A DNA stretch of 64,000 nt from Clostridiales bacterium (lineage in GTDB: Bacteria; Bacillota; Clostridia; DUPQ01), in NCBI GenBank assembly GCA_023145435.1, contig JAGLDS010000006.1, forward strand, positions 1 to 64,000, in the 5' to 3' direction. Below are positions 16,654 to 26,070 of the stretch, piece by piece. Under the pieces are notes generated by a model. It was not told the DNA's origin. It ran no database searches and saw only the letters and a program-made list of their open reading frames with translations. Positions within the stretch are counted from its first letter, which is position 1, and each line of letters starts with the position of its first letter. The translations under genes and the position numbers were made by a program.

Positions 16654-19131
16654 ATGTCAGAAAATACCCAAGAAAATGTTAGAAGAGTTATTCCCATTGA
16701 AATAGAAGAAGAGATAAAAAAATCATTTATTGAATATGCTATGTCTGTTATTGCAGACAGAGCATTACCAGATGTCAGAGATGGATTAAAACCTGTTCAT
16801 AGGCGTATTTTATATGCAATGATGATATTAGGATTTCTACCTGAAAAGAGTTATCGTAAATGTGCTTCCACTGTTGGTGAAGTATTAGCTAAATTTCATC
16901 CTCATGGTGATCAATCTGTATATGATGCTCTAGTCCGATTGGCACAAGATTTTTCACTACGCTATCCACTAGTTGATGGTCATGGAAACTTTGGTTCAAG
17001 GGATGGTGATTCAGCAGCGGCTATGAGATATACAGAAGCTAGATTAGCTAAAATTTCATCAGAAATGTTACATGAAATAAATAAAGACACAGTTGATTTT
17101 AGATCAAACTTTGATGATCATGAAATGGAACCAACTGTACTACCTTCACGGTTTCCTAATTTATTAGCAAATGGCTCATCTGGAATTGCTGTTGGTATGG
17201 CTACAAATATTCCACCCCACAATTTAACAGAGCTAATTGATGGCATTTATGCACTAATTGATGATCGCGAAATAACAATTGAAGGATTAATGGAATATAT
17301 CAAAGGACCTGATTTTCCAACATATGGAACTATTATTGGTAGAAGTGGTATCAAACAAGCCTATATGACTGGTAGAGGGCGAATAGTGGTTCGTGGTGTA
17401 GTAGAAGTTGATGAACTTGGAAATAAGACTAGATTGATTGTGAAGTCGCTACCTTATCAAGTAAATAAAGCTAGATTAATTGAAAAAATTGCTCAACTAG
17501 TTAAAGATAAAAAAATTGACGGAATTTCTGGAATTAATGACGAATCTGACAGAAATGAAGATGTGAGAATTGTAATCGTTTTAAAAAGAGATGCTAATGT
17601 TAATGTTGTTTTAAATAGATTGTACAAACACACACAAATTCAAGATGCTTTTAATGCAAATATGTTAGCCTTAATACCTACAGAAAACAAAGGGTATGAA
17701 CCTAGAATTCTCAATTTGAAACAAGCGTTAGTTCATTATGTTGATTACCAACAAGAAATAATAAGAAGACGTACTAAATTTGATCTTGATAAGTCAGAAG
17801 CAAGAGCTCATATTTTAGAAGGACTTATTAAAGCTGTTGATATTCTAGATGAGATTATTGCTACCATTAGAAAATCAAAAAATGAGCCAGAAGCAAAAAA
17901 ACATCTTGTTGAAAACTTTGAATTTTCAGACAGACAAGCACAAGCAATTGTAGACATGAGACTAGGTCGTTTAACTGGACTTGCAATTTTAGAATTACAA
18001 AAAGATTATAACGATGTTAATAAGAAAATTGTTTACTATAAATCTATTTTATTAAATGAAGATATTGTTAATGGTATTATTAAAGATGAATTGGCAGTTA
18101 TTAAGAAAAAATTTGGCGATGATAGACGAACAGAAATAACGCACGATGAGTCAGATTTTGAAGATGAAGATTTAATTGAAGAACAAACTGTGGTCATTAC
18201 TAGAACTCAATTTGGTTATGTAAAAAGGCTACCAGTTGACACATATAAAAGCCAGAGAAGAGGAGGCAGAGGAATCACTGGTCTTAGTACTAGAGAAGAA
18301 GATTATGTAGTAGATTTATTTACAACTACTACTCATACTAATTTGCTGTTTTTCTCCAATAAAGGAAAAGTATATAAAATAAAAGGATATCAAATTCCAG
18401 AAGCAGGTCGTACAGCTAAGGGAATGGCTATTGTTAATTTATTACAATTAGACGGAGATGAAAAAATAAATACTGTTATTCCTGTTAAAGAATTTGAAGA
18501 TGGACAATTCCTATTTATGGCTACTAAAAATGGTGTTGTTAAAAAAACACCACTAACTGATTTCTTACATATTAGAAAATGTGGAATTATTGCTGTTACC
18601 CTACGTGAAGATGATCAGTTAATTGAAGTTTCACTAACAGATGGTACAACAAATATCATGTTAGCAACGTATAAAGGAATGGCTATTCGTTTTAAAGAAA
18701 GTGATGCTAGATCCATGGGACGAAATGCACAAGGTGTTATGGGTATCAGATTAGATGCAGATGACTATGTGGTTTCCATGGAAGTTGTAACAGATGATCA
18801 AACAATTTTATCAGTCACTGAAAATGGATTTGGTAAGCGAACATTTGTTGACGAATATCCTGTTCAAAAACGTGGTGGAAAAGGAGTATTAACTTATAGA
18901 GTAACTGATAGAACAGGAAATATGATTGGAACAAAAATAGTTACAGATAATGACGATTTGATTATGATTTCAATTAAAGGAATTATTATTAGAATTAGGT
19001 CATCAGAAATCAGTATTCTTGGAAGAGCAACTCAAGGAGTAACGTTAATGAGAATTGAAGAGGATAATAAAGTAGTGTCCATTGCTAGAATCGTTAATGA
19101 AGACACAGAAGAATTTACAGAGGAAAGCTAA
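16654..19131 (+). CDS. gyrA: DNA gyrase subunit A
   Basis: Breakage-rejoining subunit of DNA gyrase, 825 aa. The winged-helix/tower part begins [28 protein letters not shown], and the catalytic Tyr126 lies in [11 protein letters not shown]. The C-terminal beta-pinwheel contains the GyrA box QRRGGRG near residue 530, which separates GyrA from ParC and is needed for wrapping DNA. The quinolone-determining loop reads [10 protein letters not shown]: Gln87 stands where E. coli Ser83 is, while Asp91 (E. coli Asp87) is kept. gyrB is not adjacent, which is unlike the usual gyrB-gyrA pair. The RBS is GGAG at 16642-16645, and a TATAAT-rich stretch lies upstream. A hairpin overlapping the stop codon ends the gene. 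Confidence 0.94.
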   Translation: MSENTQENVRRVIPIEIEEEIKKSFIEYAMSVIADRALPDVRDGLKPVHRRILYAMMILGFLPEKSYRKCASTVGEVLAKFHPHGDQSVYDALVRLAQDFSLRYPLVDGHGNFGSRDGDSAAAMRYTEARLAKISSEMLHEINKDTVDFRSNFDDHEMEPTVLPSRFPNLLANGSSGIAVGMATNIPPHNLTELIDGIYALIDDREITIEGLMEYIKGPDFPTYGTIIGRSGIKQAYMTGRGRIVVRGVVEVDELGNKTRLIVKSLPYQVNKARLIEKIAQLVKDKKIDGISGINDESDRNEDVRIVIVLKRDANVNVVLNRLYKHTQIQDAFNANMLALIPTENKGYEPRILNLKQALVHYVDYQQEIIRRRTKFDLDKSEARAHILEGLIKAVDILDEIIATIRKSKNEPEAKKHLVENFEFSDRQAQAIVDMRLGRLTGLAILELQKDYNDVNKKIVYYKSILLNEDIVNGIIKDELAVIKKKFGDDRRTEITHDESDFEDEDLIEEQTVVITRTQFGYVKRLPVDTYKSQRRGGRGITGLSTREEDYVVDLFTTTTHTNLLFFSNKGKVYKIKGYQIPEAGRTAKGMAIVNLLQLDGDEKINTVIPVKEFEDGQFLFMATKNGVVKKTPLTDFLHIRKCGIIAVTLREDDQLIEVSLTDGTTNIMLATYKGMAIRFKESDARSMGRNAQGVMGIRLDADDYVVSMEVVTDDQTILSVTENGFGKRTFVDEYPVQKRGGKGVLTYRVTDRTGNMIGTKIVTDNDDLIMISIKGIIIRIRSSEISILGRATQGVTLMRIEEDNKVVSIARIVNEDTEEFTEES

Positions 19132-19149
19132 TAAGCTTTCCTTTTCTTT
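19122..19149 (+). terminator. Intrinsic terminator of gyrA, overlapping its stop codon
   Basis: GGAAAGC / GCTTTCC form a 7-bp stem with the TAA stop in the loop, followed by TTTTCTTT. Confidence 0.7.
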
Positions 19150-19184
19150 ACATTAAGTTAGTTAAGTATTACAATACAACTAAC
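19147..19184 (+). promoter_or_regulatory. nadABC promoter with overlapping dyad (candidate operator)
   Basis: TTTACA (19147-19152), 17-bp spacer, TACAAT (19170-19175). A near-perfect dyad, GTTAGTT-AA-GTATT-AC-AATAC-AACTAAC (19157-19184), covers the spacer and -10. NAD genes of Bacillota are often repressed by NiaR, so a repressor site is a reasonable inference, but I do not recognise the motif as a known NiaR site. Confidence 0.6.
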
Positions 19185-19201
19185 CTAAAAAGGTGGTTTT
19201 T

Positions 19202-20119
19202 ATGAAAAAATATAACTTATTACAAGAACAGATATTACAACTAAAAAAAGAAAAAAATGCTGTCATTGTTGCACATACTTATCAATCAAAAGAAATTCAA
19301 GAAATTGCTGACCTTGTGGGAGATTCTTTACAATTAAGTCAATTTTGTGCAAATGATTCATCACAGTTAATTGTCTTTTGTGGTGTTCATTTTATGGCAG
19401 AAAGTGCAAAGATTTTATCTCCTTTAAAAACAGTTTTATTACCTGATATTCATGCTGGATGTCCCATGGCAGATATGGTAACAGCTAGTGATTTAATAGA
19501 ATTTAAAAAGGATTACCCTGAGGCTAAAGTTGTTTGCTATATTAATTCAACAGCAAAGGTAAAAGCGATAAGCGATATTTGTTGTACATCATCAAATGCT
19601 GTTGATATTGTAAAGAGTTTAAAGGCTAAACAAGTAATTTTTGTACCTGATCAGAATTTAGGAAGATATGTGTCTACATTTGTTAGAGAAACAGAATTTA
19701 TTATGTGGAATGGATTTTGTAGTGTTCATAATAATTTAAAAGCATCTGATATTCTTAAATTAAAAGAAACATATCCATCAGCCTTAGTTGCTATGCATCC
19801 TGAATGCCAAGAAGAACCCATAAAATTAGCGGATTTTGTAGGTAGTACTAAAGCTATAATTGATTATGTATTAGAGCAAGAACATGATGAATTTATCATT
19901 GCAACTGAGCAAGGGATTATTGATAGAATTAATATGTTAGATCCTTCAAAAAAACTTCACTTGGCGGGTAAATGTTTGCTTTGTAAAAACATGAAAAAAA
20001 TCACGTTAGAAAAAGTAAAAGCAGCTTTAGAAGAGAATATATATAAAGTTGAAATGGATGAAAATATTATGAATCAAGCTAGAGGAAGTCTAGTACGAAT
20101 GTTAGAGGCATCAAGATGA
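19202..20119 (+). CDS. nadA: Quinolinate synthase
   Basis: Condenses iminoaspartate with dihydroxyacetone phosphate to quinolinate, the second step of de novo NAD synthesis. About 305 aa with the three-fold NadA layout. AHTYQSKEIQEIADLVGDSLQLS and VFCGVHFMAESAKILSP are seen in the first domain, DIHAGCPMADM holds the first cluster cysteine, MHPECQEE a second, and GKCLLCKNMK the third. Together they bind an oxygen-sensitive [4Fe-4S]. The ORF begins at 19193, but AAGGTGG precedes ATG 19202. It overlaps nadB by 4 bp (ATGA), giving a tightly coupled nadABC operon. Confidence 0.96.
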   Translation: MKKYNLLQEQILQLKKEKNAVIVAHTYQSKEIQEIADLVGDSLQLSQFCANDSSQLIVFCGVHFMAESAKILSPLKTVLLPDIHAGCPMADMVTASDLIEFKKDYPEAKVVCYINSTAKVKAISDICCTSSNAVDIVKSLKAKQVIFVPDQNLGRYVSTFVRETEFIMWNGFCSVHNNLKASDILKLKETYPSALVAMHPECQEEPIKLADFVGSTKAIIDYVLEQEHDEFIIATEQGIIDRINMLDPSKKLHLAGKCLLCKNMKKITLEKVKAALEENIYKVEMDENIMNQARGSLVRMLEASR

Positions 20120-21714
20120 AAAGATACCTTGTTGGTGTAGATAAAAATACAGAAACCATTGAAACCGATGTGTTAATAATTGGGAGTGGAATTGCTGGAA
20201 CGTATACGGCTCTTTGTATAAGCGAGAACATAAAAGTGACCATACTTGCAAAGGAGGCTATTGATGTTAGTAATACAGCTTTAGCACAAGGAGGCATAGC
20301 TGTTTCTTTAGGGGATGGAGATTCTCCTACTTATCACCATAATGATACATTATTTGCAGGTGCTGGTTTATCTGATGATGATATGGTCTGGTTACTAGTA
20401 AACGAAGCAAAAGATAATATTAAAAATCTTTGTGATCTAGGAGTTAAATTTGATATGTCAGATGGAATGCTTGATTTAACAAAAGAAGCTGCACATTCAA
20501 AAAGAAGAATTATACATGCAAAAGATTTCACAGGAAAAGAAGTGTGTGATAAATTATTAGCGAGTTCAAAAAAAAGAAATAATATTACATTACATGAAAA
20601 TATGTTTGCAATTGATATTATTACAGAAAATCAAACATATAAAGCAACAATTATTCTTGATCAAAAAACTGGGAAAAAGAAAATATATAAAAGTAAATAT
20701 GTGGTGTGTGCTTCAGGAGGATTTGGTCAATTATATCAAATCACTTCAAATCCAATTATTGCCACAGGAGATGGTATGGCAATGGCCTACCGTGCAGGGG
20801 CCACTTTACAAGATATGGAATTCGTACAATTTCATCCCACAGTTTTATTTCACAAAAAAGATAAAAGTTTTTTAATTTCAGAAGCCGTACGTGGTGAAGG
20901 TGCAGTACTTAGAAACAGTTTCGGCGAACAATTTATGAGCAACTATGATGAACTAAAAGAATTAGCACCAAGAGATATTGTTGCCAGAGCTATTTTTAGT
21001 GAAATGGGAAAAACACAATCAGATTGTGTTTATCTAGATATAACATTTAAGAGTAGAAAATATTTAAGTGAACGATTCCCTAAAATATTTAATACTTGCT
21101 TGAAGTATGGAATTGATATTTCAAAAGATTATATCCCAGTTGCGCCTGCAGAGCATTATTGCATGGGTGGCATAAAAACAGACTTAACAGGAAAGACAGA
21201 GATAGATAGATTATATGCTTGTGGCGAAGTGTCGTGCACAGGTATCCATGGTGCAAATCGTTTAGCTAGTAACTCTTTACTAGAGGGTTTAGTTTTTGGA
21301 AAAAGAATTGCTAATGATATTTCGATGAATCATTTACGTGTACATATTGATAAAAAAAATTATCTAATTAGTGAATCAGGAGAAACTTATTCACAACCCG
21401 TATCTGAAATAGAAAAGCGTATTAAAAAAACCATGAATCAGAATGTAGGTATTGTTAGGGATGAAAAGGGACTAAAAACTGCAAAAAAAATTATGGATGA
21501 AACTTTAGATATTCTTAATTTATATAAGTACAATTCCATGGCTCAGATACAAACAGCTAATATGGCTATAATTGGTGAAATCGTAATTTCTTCAGCACTT
21601 GCTAGAAAAGAAAGTAGAGGGGCTCACTTTAGAACTGATTATCCAAACACTTTGGATTCTTTCAAAAAACATATTACAAAGAAAAGAGAGGAAAGTAATG
21701 ATGAAACTTTCTAA
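20116..21714 (+). CDS. nadB: L-aspartate oxidase
   Basis: FAD enzyme that oxidises aspartate to iminoaspartate for NadA. The dinucleotide-binding motif is VLIIGSGIAGTYTAL (near residue 20). The Arg-rich active-site region is seen in FHPTVLF, SEAVRGEGAVLRN and ELAPRDIVARAI, and the C-terminal FAD/succinate-oxidase signature in YACGEVSCTGIHGANRLASN. Length, 532 aa, is normal. In anaerobes fumarate serves as electron acceptor instead of oxygen; which one is used here is not visible. The C-terminal coding sequence overlaps nadC by 17 bp. Confidence 0.95.
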   Translation: MKRYLVGVDKNTETIETDVLIIGSGIAGTYTALCISENIKVTILAKEAIDVSNTALAQGGIAVSLGDGDSPTYHHNDTLFAGAGLSDDDMVWLLVNEAKDNIKNLCDLGVKFDMSDGMLDLTKEAAHSKRRIIHAKDFTGKEVCDKLLASSKKRNNITLHENMFAIDIITENQTYKATIILDQKTGKKKIYKSKYVVCASGGFGQLYQITSNPIIATGDGMAMAYRAGATLQDMEFVQFHPTVLFHKKDKSFLISEAVRGEGAVLRNSFGEQFMSNYDELKELAPRDIVARAIFSEMGKTQSDCVYLDITFKSRKYLSERFPKIFNTCLKYGIDISKDYIPVAPAEHYCMGGIKTDLTGKTEIDRLYACGEVSCTGIHGANRLASNSLLEGLVFGKRIANDISMNHLRVHIDKKNYLISESGETYSQPVSEIEKRIKKTMNQNVGIVRDEKGLKTAKKIMDETLDILNLYKYNSMAQIQTANMAIIGEIVISSALARKESRGAHFRTDYPNTLDSFKKHITKKREESNDETF

Positions 21715-22534
21715 TTTAGCTATTGATACAATTATTTTAAATGCATTACAAGAAGATATGCCTTATGGGGATATATCAACTGATAGTTTGTTTTCAAAAA
21801 TTGAGCAAAGTGAAGGTAAGTTGATTGCAAAACAAGATGGTGTTCTTGCTGGGCTAATGGTTTTTCAAAGAGTATTTTTATTAATTGATGACATGGTAAA
21901 ATTTAAATTTAATTTTAGTGATGGTGATTATGTTAAAAAAAGTGATGTGATTTTAAATATTAGTGGAGCCACTGCTAGTATATTAAAAGGTGAGAGAGTT
22001 GCACTAAATTTATTACAACGAATGTGTGGTATTGCCACTAAAACAAATAGGCTTGTTAAAGCAATTAATAATAAAAACATAAGATTAGTTGATACTAGAA
22101 AAACTACACCTAATTTACGTATTCTTGAAAAATATGCTGTTACTATGGGTGGTGGATATAACCATCGCTTTTCACTATCAGATGCTGTTATGTTAAAAGA
22201 CAATCATATTAAAGCTGTAGGTAGTATTAAAAAAGCAGTTAAGATTGTAAGAGAAAAAATTCCTCATACAATGACCATTGAAGTTGAAGCTGAAAATTTA
22301 AAACAAGTAAAAGAAGCAATTTTGGCAAAAGCGGATATTATTATGCTTGATAATATGGATGTTGAAACAATGGAAAAAGCCATAGCATTAATTAATAAAA
22401 AAGCACTTGTGGAAATTTCAGGAAATATTGATATTTATAGTATTTCTAAGAAAACTTTACCAGGTGTCGATATAATTTCATCTGGAGCAATTACCCACTC
22501 AATTGAAGCTATGGATATAAGCTTAAAATTCTAA
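21698..22534 (+). CDS. nadC: Nicotinate-nucleotide pyrophosphorylase (carboxylating)
   Basis: Quinolinate phosphoribosyltransferase, forming nicotinate mononucleotide, the last step of the nadABC operon. About 278 aa. Seen: NALQEDMPYGDISTDSLF near the N-terminus, GERVALNLLQRMCGIATKT, the substrate Arg region VDTRKTTPNLRILEKYAV with GGGYNHRFSLSDAVMLKDNH, and the barrel strands IEVEAEN, IMLDNM and VEISGNI. The ORF is drawn from 21599 deep inside nadB, but GAGAGG (21686-21691) supports ATG 21698 (or 21701). The first DnaA-box-like sequence begins only 2 bp after its stop. Confidence 0.95.
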   Translation: MMKLSNLAIDTIILNALQEDMPYGDISTDSLFSKIEQSEGKLIAKQDGVLAGLMVFQRVFLLIDDMVKFKFNFSDGDYVKKSDVILNISGATASILKGERVALNLLQRMCGIATKTNRLVKAINNKNIRLVDTRKTTPNLRILEKYAVTMGGGYNHRFSLSDAVMLKDNHIKAVGSIKKAVKIVREKIPHTMTIEVEAENLKQVKEAILAKADIIMLDNMDVETMEKAIALINKKALVEISGNIDIYSISKKTLPGVDIISSGAITHSIEAMDISLKF

Positions 22535-22535
22535 G

Positions 22536-22795
22536 TTATCAACAGAATATAAGGGTTGTCCACAATTGCAGTAAAAAGTTAACAATATTTTAAAAAGATA
22601 TCCACAGAAAAACCAAGAAAAATTAAATAGAAAATAAAAAACCACAAAGAAGCCGGGTTTTAGTGGCTTTTTTGCCATAAAAGTTATCAACAGGGAGATA
22701 TCAACAACTGTGGAAAGAATTTTATAAAAAAACTAAAAAATCCCATTAAATAGGGCATTTCACGGTTATCCACAGAAAAACACTACTTTTCCACA
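22536..22795 (+). other. DnaA-box cluster in a 437-bp gene-free region
   Basis: The gap 22535-22971 has no gene. Its first 260 bp hold many 9-mers close to the DnaA box TTATCCACA, nearly all in the same direction: TTATCAACA (22536), TTGTCCACA (22556), ATATCCACA (22598), TTATCAACA (22684), ATATCAACA (22698), TTATCCACA (22766, exact) and TTTTCCACA (22787). On the other strand TGTGGAAAG (22709) is a weaker match. AT-rich blocks lie between them. This could be a DnaA-titration or regulatory cluster like those of Bacillus, or an origin. Genes on both sides run in the same direction and dnaA is absent, which argues against the main origin. Confidence 0.75.
22646..22673 (+). terminator. Intrinsic terminator of nadABC
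   Basis: AAAGAAGCC / GGCTTTTTT form a 9-bp stem (one G-U) with a 10-nt loop, ending in T6. It lies inside the DnaA-box cluster. Confidence 0.7.
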
Positions 22796-22891
22796 AACAA
22801 ATGTTCACCCCAAATAATATTAGTTTTTATGAAACCTTTTGGGCCTTTTTTTCGTCTAATATTTATGACGGCTTTTATTAGTTGTTATTAA

Positions 22892-22920
22892 TTGTATTTC
22901 ACTTTTTCAAGTGATATACT
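22892..22920 (+). promoter_or_regulatory. Promoter of the SLH surface protein, with inverted repeat in the spacer
   Basis: TTGTAT (22892-22897), 17-bp spacer, TATACT (22915-22920). CACTT and AAGTG (22900-22904 and 22909-22913) form an inverted repeat inside the spacer, a possible repressor site. The 5' UTR is about 45 nt, with AAAGGAGG at 22955-22962. Confidence 0.65.
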
Positions 22921-22971
22921 ATTAATGAAATTTTTACTAAAGAAAAAACATTATAAAGGAGGAAATAAATA

Positions 22972-25932
22972 ATGAAATCAGTAAAAAGAATTCTTTCGTC
23001 AATTCTGGTTATTACCATGCTATTAGTCATGGTTTCTTTACCAGTTAGTGCGGCTATTTCATCTCAAGCAGACACTGTTAGAATATTAGGTGTTCTAAAG
23101 GGTGATAGCGCAGCAGGTGTAACGGAAGAATATTTGGCAAAAAATACAAATAGATCTCAGGGTGCTAGAATATTACTAAGACTTATGGGATTAGAAACAG
23201 AAGCAGATGCATTTACAGGTAGCGCTACATTTAGCGACGCATCTAATGCATCAAGTTATTGGCAACACATGTTAGCTTATTTAAAAGCAAATCCAGAAGT
23301 TGGTTTCCAAGGATATCCAGATGGAACTTTTAAACCTCTTAAAGTTATGACAGCTCAAGAAATATATAAAGTGTTGTTAACTTCTTTAGGATACGTACAA
23401 GACGTAGACTATACATGGGATGAAGTTTTTACATTCGCTGCTGAAAAAGGATTAACTGCATTATATGGTACAGAAGAAATAACAAATGATGATTTAGCAA
23501 CCGCATTAGTTGAAGCATTAAATGCAACTAAAAAAGACGGTATGAGATTAATCAACTTCTTAGTACAAGAAGGTGTTGTTACTTCTACCAAAGCCGCTGA
23601 AGCTGGCTTCTTAACCATTACAGAACTTGTTTATGAAGAAACTTACCTATGTATCTATAATGGAACACCTGATTGGCCTAGTACATTAGAAGCAACTTTT
23701 GCTGATGAAACAACAGGTTCAGTTAACGTTGTTTGGTCTTCAATTGATTCAAGTGTAGTTGGTTTCCATGGTGCTACTGGTACTGTTGAAGGATATGGAA
23801 CGATTTCAGTAATCGTTGAAGTATTCCCTGAAACATTAACAGTAATGGATGCTTTCCCATCAGATGCTGATGAAATTACTGTATTAGTAAATCAACCAGT
23901 ACCTATTGGAACTACTATTACTCTTAAAAGAGGATTAGTTGGTTTAGGAACTACTGTTACTTATTCAGAAAACAGAAAATCATTTACTTTTACTCAAACA
24001 TGGAATTTCACACCTGGTGAATATACTGTAAATGTTGGAGGAAGTGAAAAAACATTTACTATTGAAGCAGAGAGAGCTGAAGGATTATACATCGATGCAG
24101 ATTATATCTATCCATTAGCTAATCAAGATTTACAAATTCATTTAGTTAACCAATATGGAATGGCTATGAATTTAACAAATGTACAAATTACTATTTCAAA
24201 TATTACTAAAGGAATTCAAGTTCCATACACAATTACTGGTGAAACAGCAATTGCTAATGGTTCTGATCCCTCAAAAGTAGAAGCCGGAGATCAATTAATG
24301 ATTTTTGTACTTCATAATACTAGTATGTTGACAGCAACAAAACAGGTAGTCGTATATGACGAACCAAGCATTCAAGCTTTACAGTTTGGAACATTAGAAA
24401 TTGCTGATAACAAATCAACAATCGTAGAATACACAACAGGACATAAAATTGAAGTATATGCAATTGATCAATATGGTAATCCATTAATGTTAACCAACGC
24501 TGACATTCAGCCTGGTGGACTAATTCAAGTTTACAGTACTTCAGAAACTATTATTAACCCAGCAAGCATTATTATAAACGGCGAAGGCGACTTAGTCTTT
24601 AATGCAGAAGCACCAGGAATTGTTACATTGCACTTAATTGTTCCAACAAAAGGAATTATTGCGCAACAGACATTAACTGTTTATGCTTCATCAGCTATTG
24701 ACAATTTTATTATTGCCGGTGCAACTGGAAGAGTTACAGCTGGAACAACTGCTGACTTAATTTCTCAAGCATATGACCAATATGGTACACCTCTTTCATT
24801 ACTTGGTAACTTTGAAGTAAGCAAATTAGTTGTTTCATCATCTAATCCAAGTGTAGTACCAAACAATGGTATTATCTATGATGCAGGAACTGGTACATTA
24901 CAAGTTATGGCAGGAATTGCAGGAACTGCACAAGTTTTCTACAGTTATGATGGTTCAACTACACAGTCATTCTCAGTTACTGTAGATGAAGCTCCAAGAC
25001 CAGTTACTCTTGTGTCATCTAACATACCTTCATACTTCCAAGTAGGAGCAATCTATGCTGCCACTGATGCTAATTTAGTTATAAAAGACCAGTATGGTGA
25101 GGCTATTGATTTAGAGGGAACAGGATATACTGTATCTATAGAATTTGTAAACGGAACAGGTACTTATATGTCTTCATCTCCAGCAAGTTTTGATGGAACA
25201 AATACTGTAACATTTACAGCATCAAGTACTGCAGGAACAGCTAATGTTCAATTATCACTACTTAATTCATCAATGACATCTGTTAGTGTTATTCAACCAA
25301 ATGTATATGTTCTTAATGCTAGTGAAATTACTAACTACACCTTAAGTGATGCACCAATCTTATATGGTGCCCCAGGAACAGCTGGAACTGACTATGAAGT
25401 AACATTAGAGATTCAAGGAAAAACAAGCACAGGTCAAACTGTTATATTAGAAGGCTCAGGTGCAGTTCCATCAGGAATTATTATGGTAACAAATTCTAAC
25501 AGCGCTGACTTTACATTGAATAATACTACATTAGAATTGTCCGCACAGGCAGCTGGAACAACGACTATTAAGATCTTCTCAGTATATGGTGAAGAAGATG
25601 CTATCACTGTAACAGCAGTAAGCGATTTACCAGAAGTCACTATATTCGCTTGGAATGCAAGTGAAGACTTTGAAATTAATGAAGGTCAAACAGCAGTTGC
25701 TTTATTAGAAGGTGACGTTGTTGTTAAAGATCAGTATGGTGTTGTGATTGATTTAACATCAGGTTCTTGGTATACATCAATTCCTGCAGCAATTAGTATT
25801 GCTACACAATCAACTAATAAGTCACCAACTGTTACTATTGGTACTGTTACCACAGACACAGCAGTATCTATTTCATACATTACAACAGATGGTAAAGTAT
25901 TAACACATACCTTCACAGTTGTAGATGACTAA
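22972..25932 (+). CDS. S-layer-type surface protein with SLH and Ig-like domains
   Basis: A secreted 986-residue surface protein. A signal peptide (MKSVKRILSS... ending near PVSAA, residue 28) is followed by SLH-like repeats at about 35-205, with GYPDGTFKPLKVMTAQEIYKV the clearest. SLH modules bind pyruvylated secondary wall polymers in the cell wall. From about 215 on come at least six beta-sandwich units of bacterial Ig-like (Big) type. A recurring DQYG motif (AIDQYGNPL, AYDQYGTPL, VIKDQYGEAI, VVKDQYGVVI) starts each repeat. Thr, Ser, Val and Gly are abundant and Cys is nearly absent, as in S-layer proteins. The strong promoter and RBS suggest high expression. The gene has its own terminator. 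Two TolC-like exported proteins follow. Confidence 0.88.
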   Translation: MKSVKRILSSILVITMLLVMVSLPVSAAISSQADTVRILGVLKGDSAAGVTEEYLAKNTNRSQGARILLRLMGLETEADAFTGSATFSDASNASSYWQHMLAYLKANPEVGFQGYPDGTFKPLKVMTAQEIYKVLLTSLGYVQDVDYTWDEVFTFAAEKGLTALYGTEEITNDDLATALVEALNATKKDGMRLINFLVQEGVVTSTKAAEAGFLTITELVYEETYLCIYNGTPDWPSTLEATFADETTGSVNVVWSSIDSSVVGFHGATGTVEGYGTISVIVEVFPETLTVMDAFPSDADEITVLVNQPVPIGTTITLKRGLVGLGTTVTYSENRKSFTFTQTWNFTPGEYTVNVGGSEKTFTIEAERAEGLYIDADYIYPLANQDLQIHLVNQYGMAMNLTNVQITISNITKGIQVPYTITGETAIANGSDPSKVEAGDQLMIFVLHNTSMLTATKQVVVYDEPSIQALQFGTLEIADNKSTIVEYTTGHKIEVYAIDQYGNPLMLTNADIQPGGLIQVYSTSETIINPASIIINGEGDLVFNAEAPGIVTLHLIVPTKGIIAQQTLTVYASSAIDNFIIAGATGRVTAGTTADLISQAYDQYGTPLSLLGNFEVSKLVVSSSNPSVVPNNGIIYDAGTGTLQVMAGIAGTAQVFYSYDGSTTQSFSVTVDEAPRPVTLVSSNIPSYFQVGAIYAATDANLVIKDQYGEAIDLEGTGYTVSIEFVNGTGTYMSSSPASFDGTNTVTFTASSTAGTANVQLSLLNSSMTSVSVIQPNVYVLNASEITNYTLSDAPILYGAPGTAGTDYEVTLEIQGKTSTGQTVILEGSGAVPSGIIMVTNSNSADFTLNNTTLELSAQAAGTTTIKIFSVYGEEDAITVTAVSDLPEVTIFAWNASEDFEINEGQTAVALLEGDVVVKDQYGVVIDLTSGSWYTSIPAAISIATQSTNKSPTVTIGTVTTDTAVSISYITTDGKVLTHTFTVVDD

Positions 25933-25953
25933 ATAGTTTTAAACAAATTTATT

Positions 25954-25984
25954 GAAAGAGTACTTAATTGTACTCTTTCTTTTT
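25954..25984 (+). terminator. Intrinsic terminator of the SLH protein gene
   Basis: GAAAGAGTAC / GTACTCTTTC form a 10-bp stem with loop TTAATT, followed by a T-rich run. Confidence 0.88.
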
Positions 25985-26035
25985 GTGAATTTTTTGTAAA
26001 CGATTATGTATTTTACTTATGAGGTCTTTTATTTA

Positions 26036-26044
26036 TGATATAAT
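26036..26044 (+). promoter_or_regulatory. Extended -10 promoter for the TolC-like pair
   Basis: TGATATAAT with TATAAT at 26039-26044 and no good -35. It lies 27 bp before the TTG start at 26071. Confidence 0.6.
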
Positions 26045-26070
26045 TTGTATAGTAAAAAAAGGGGGCCATT

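Noticed and set aside
22536-22971. Main chromosomal origin (oriC) at the DnaA-box cluster
   Set aside because: dnaA, dnaN, recF and gyrB are not beside it and genes on both sides run the same way, so there is no leading-strand switch. Reported as a DnaA-box cluster only.
22972-25932. Tandem DNA repeats within the surface-protein gene
   Set aside because: The recurring DQYG unit is a protein-level Ig-like repeat. The DNA copies are diverged and do not form a recombinogenic direct repeat by eye.
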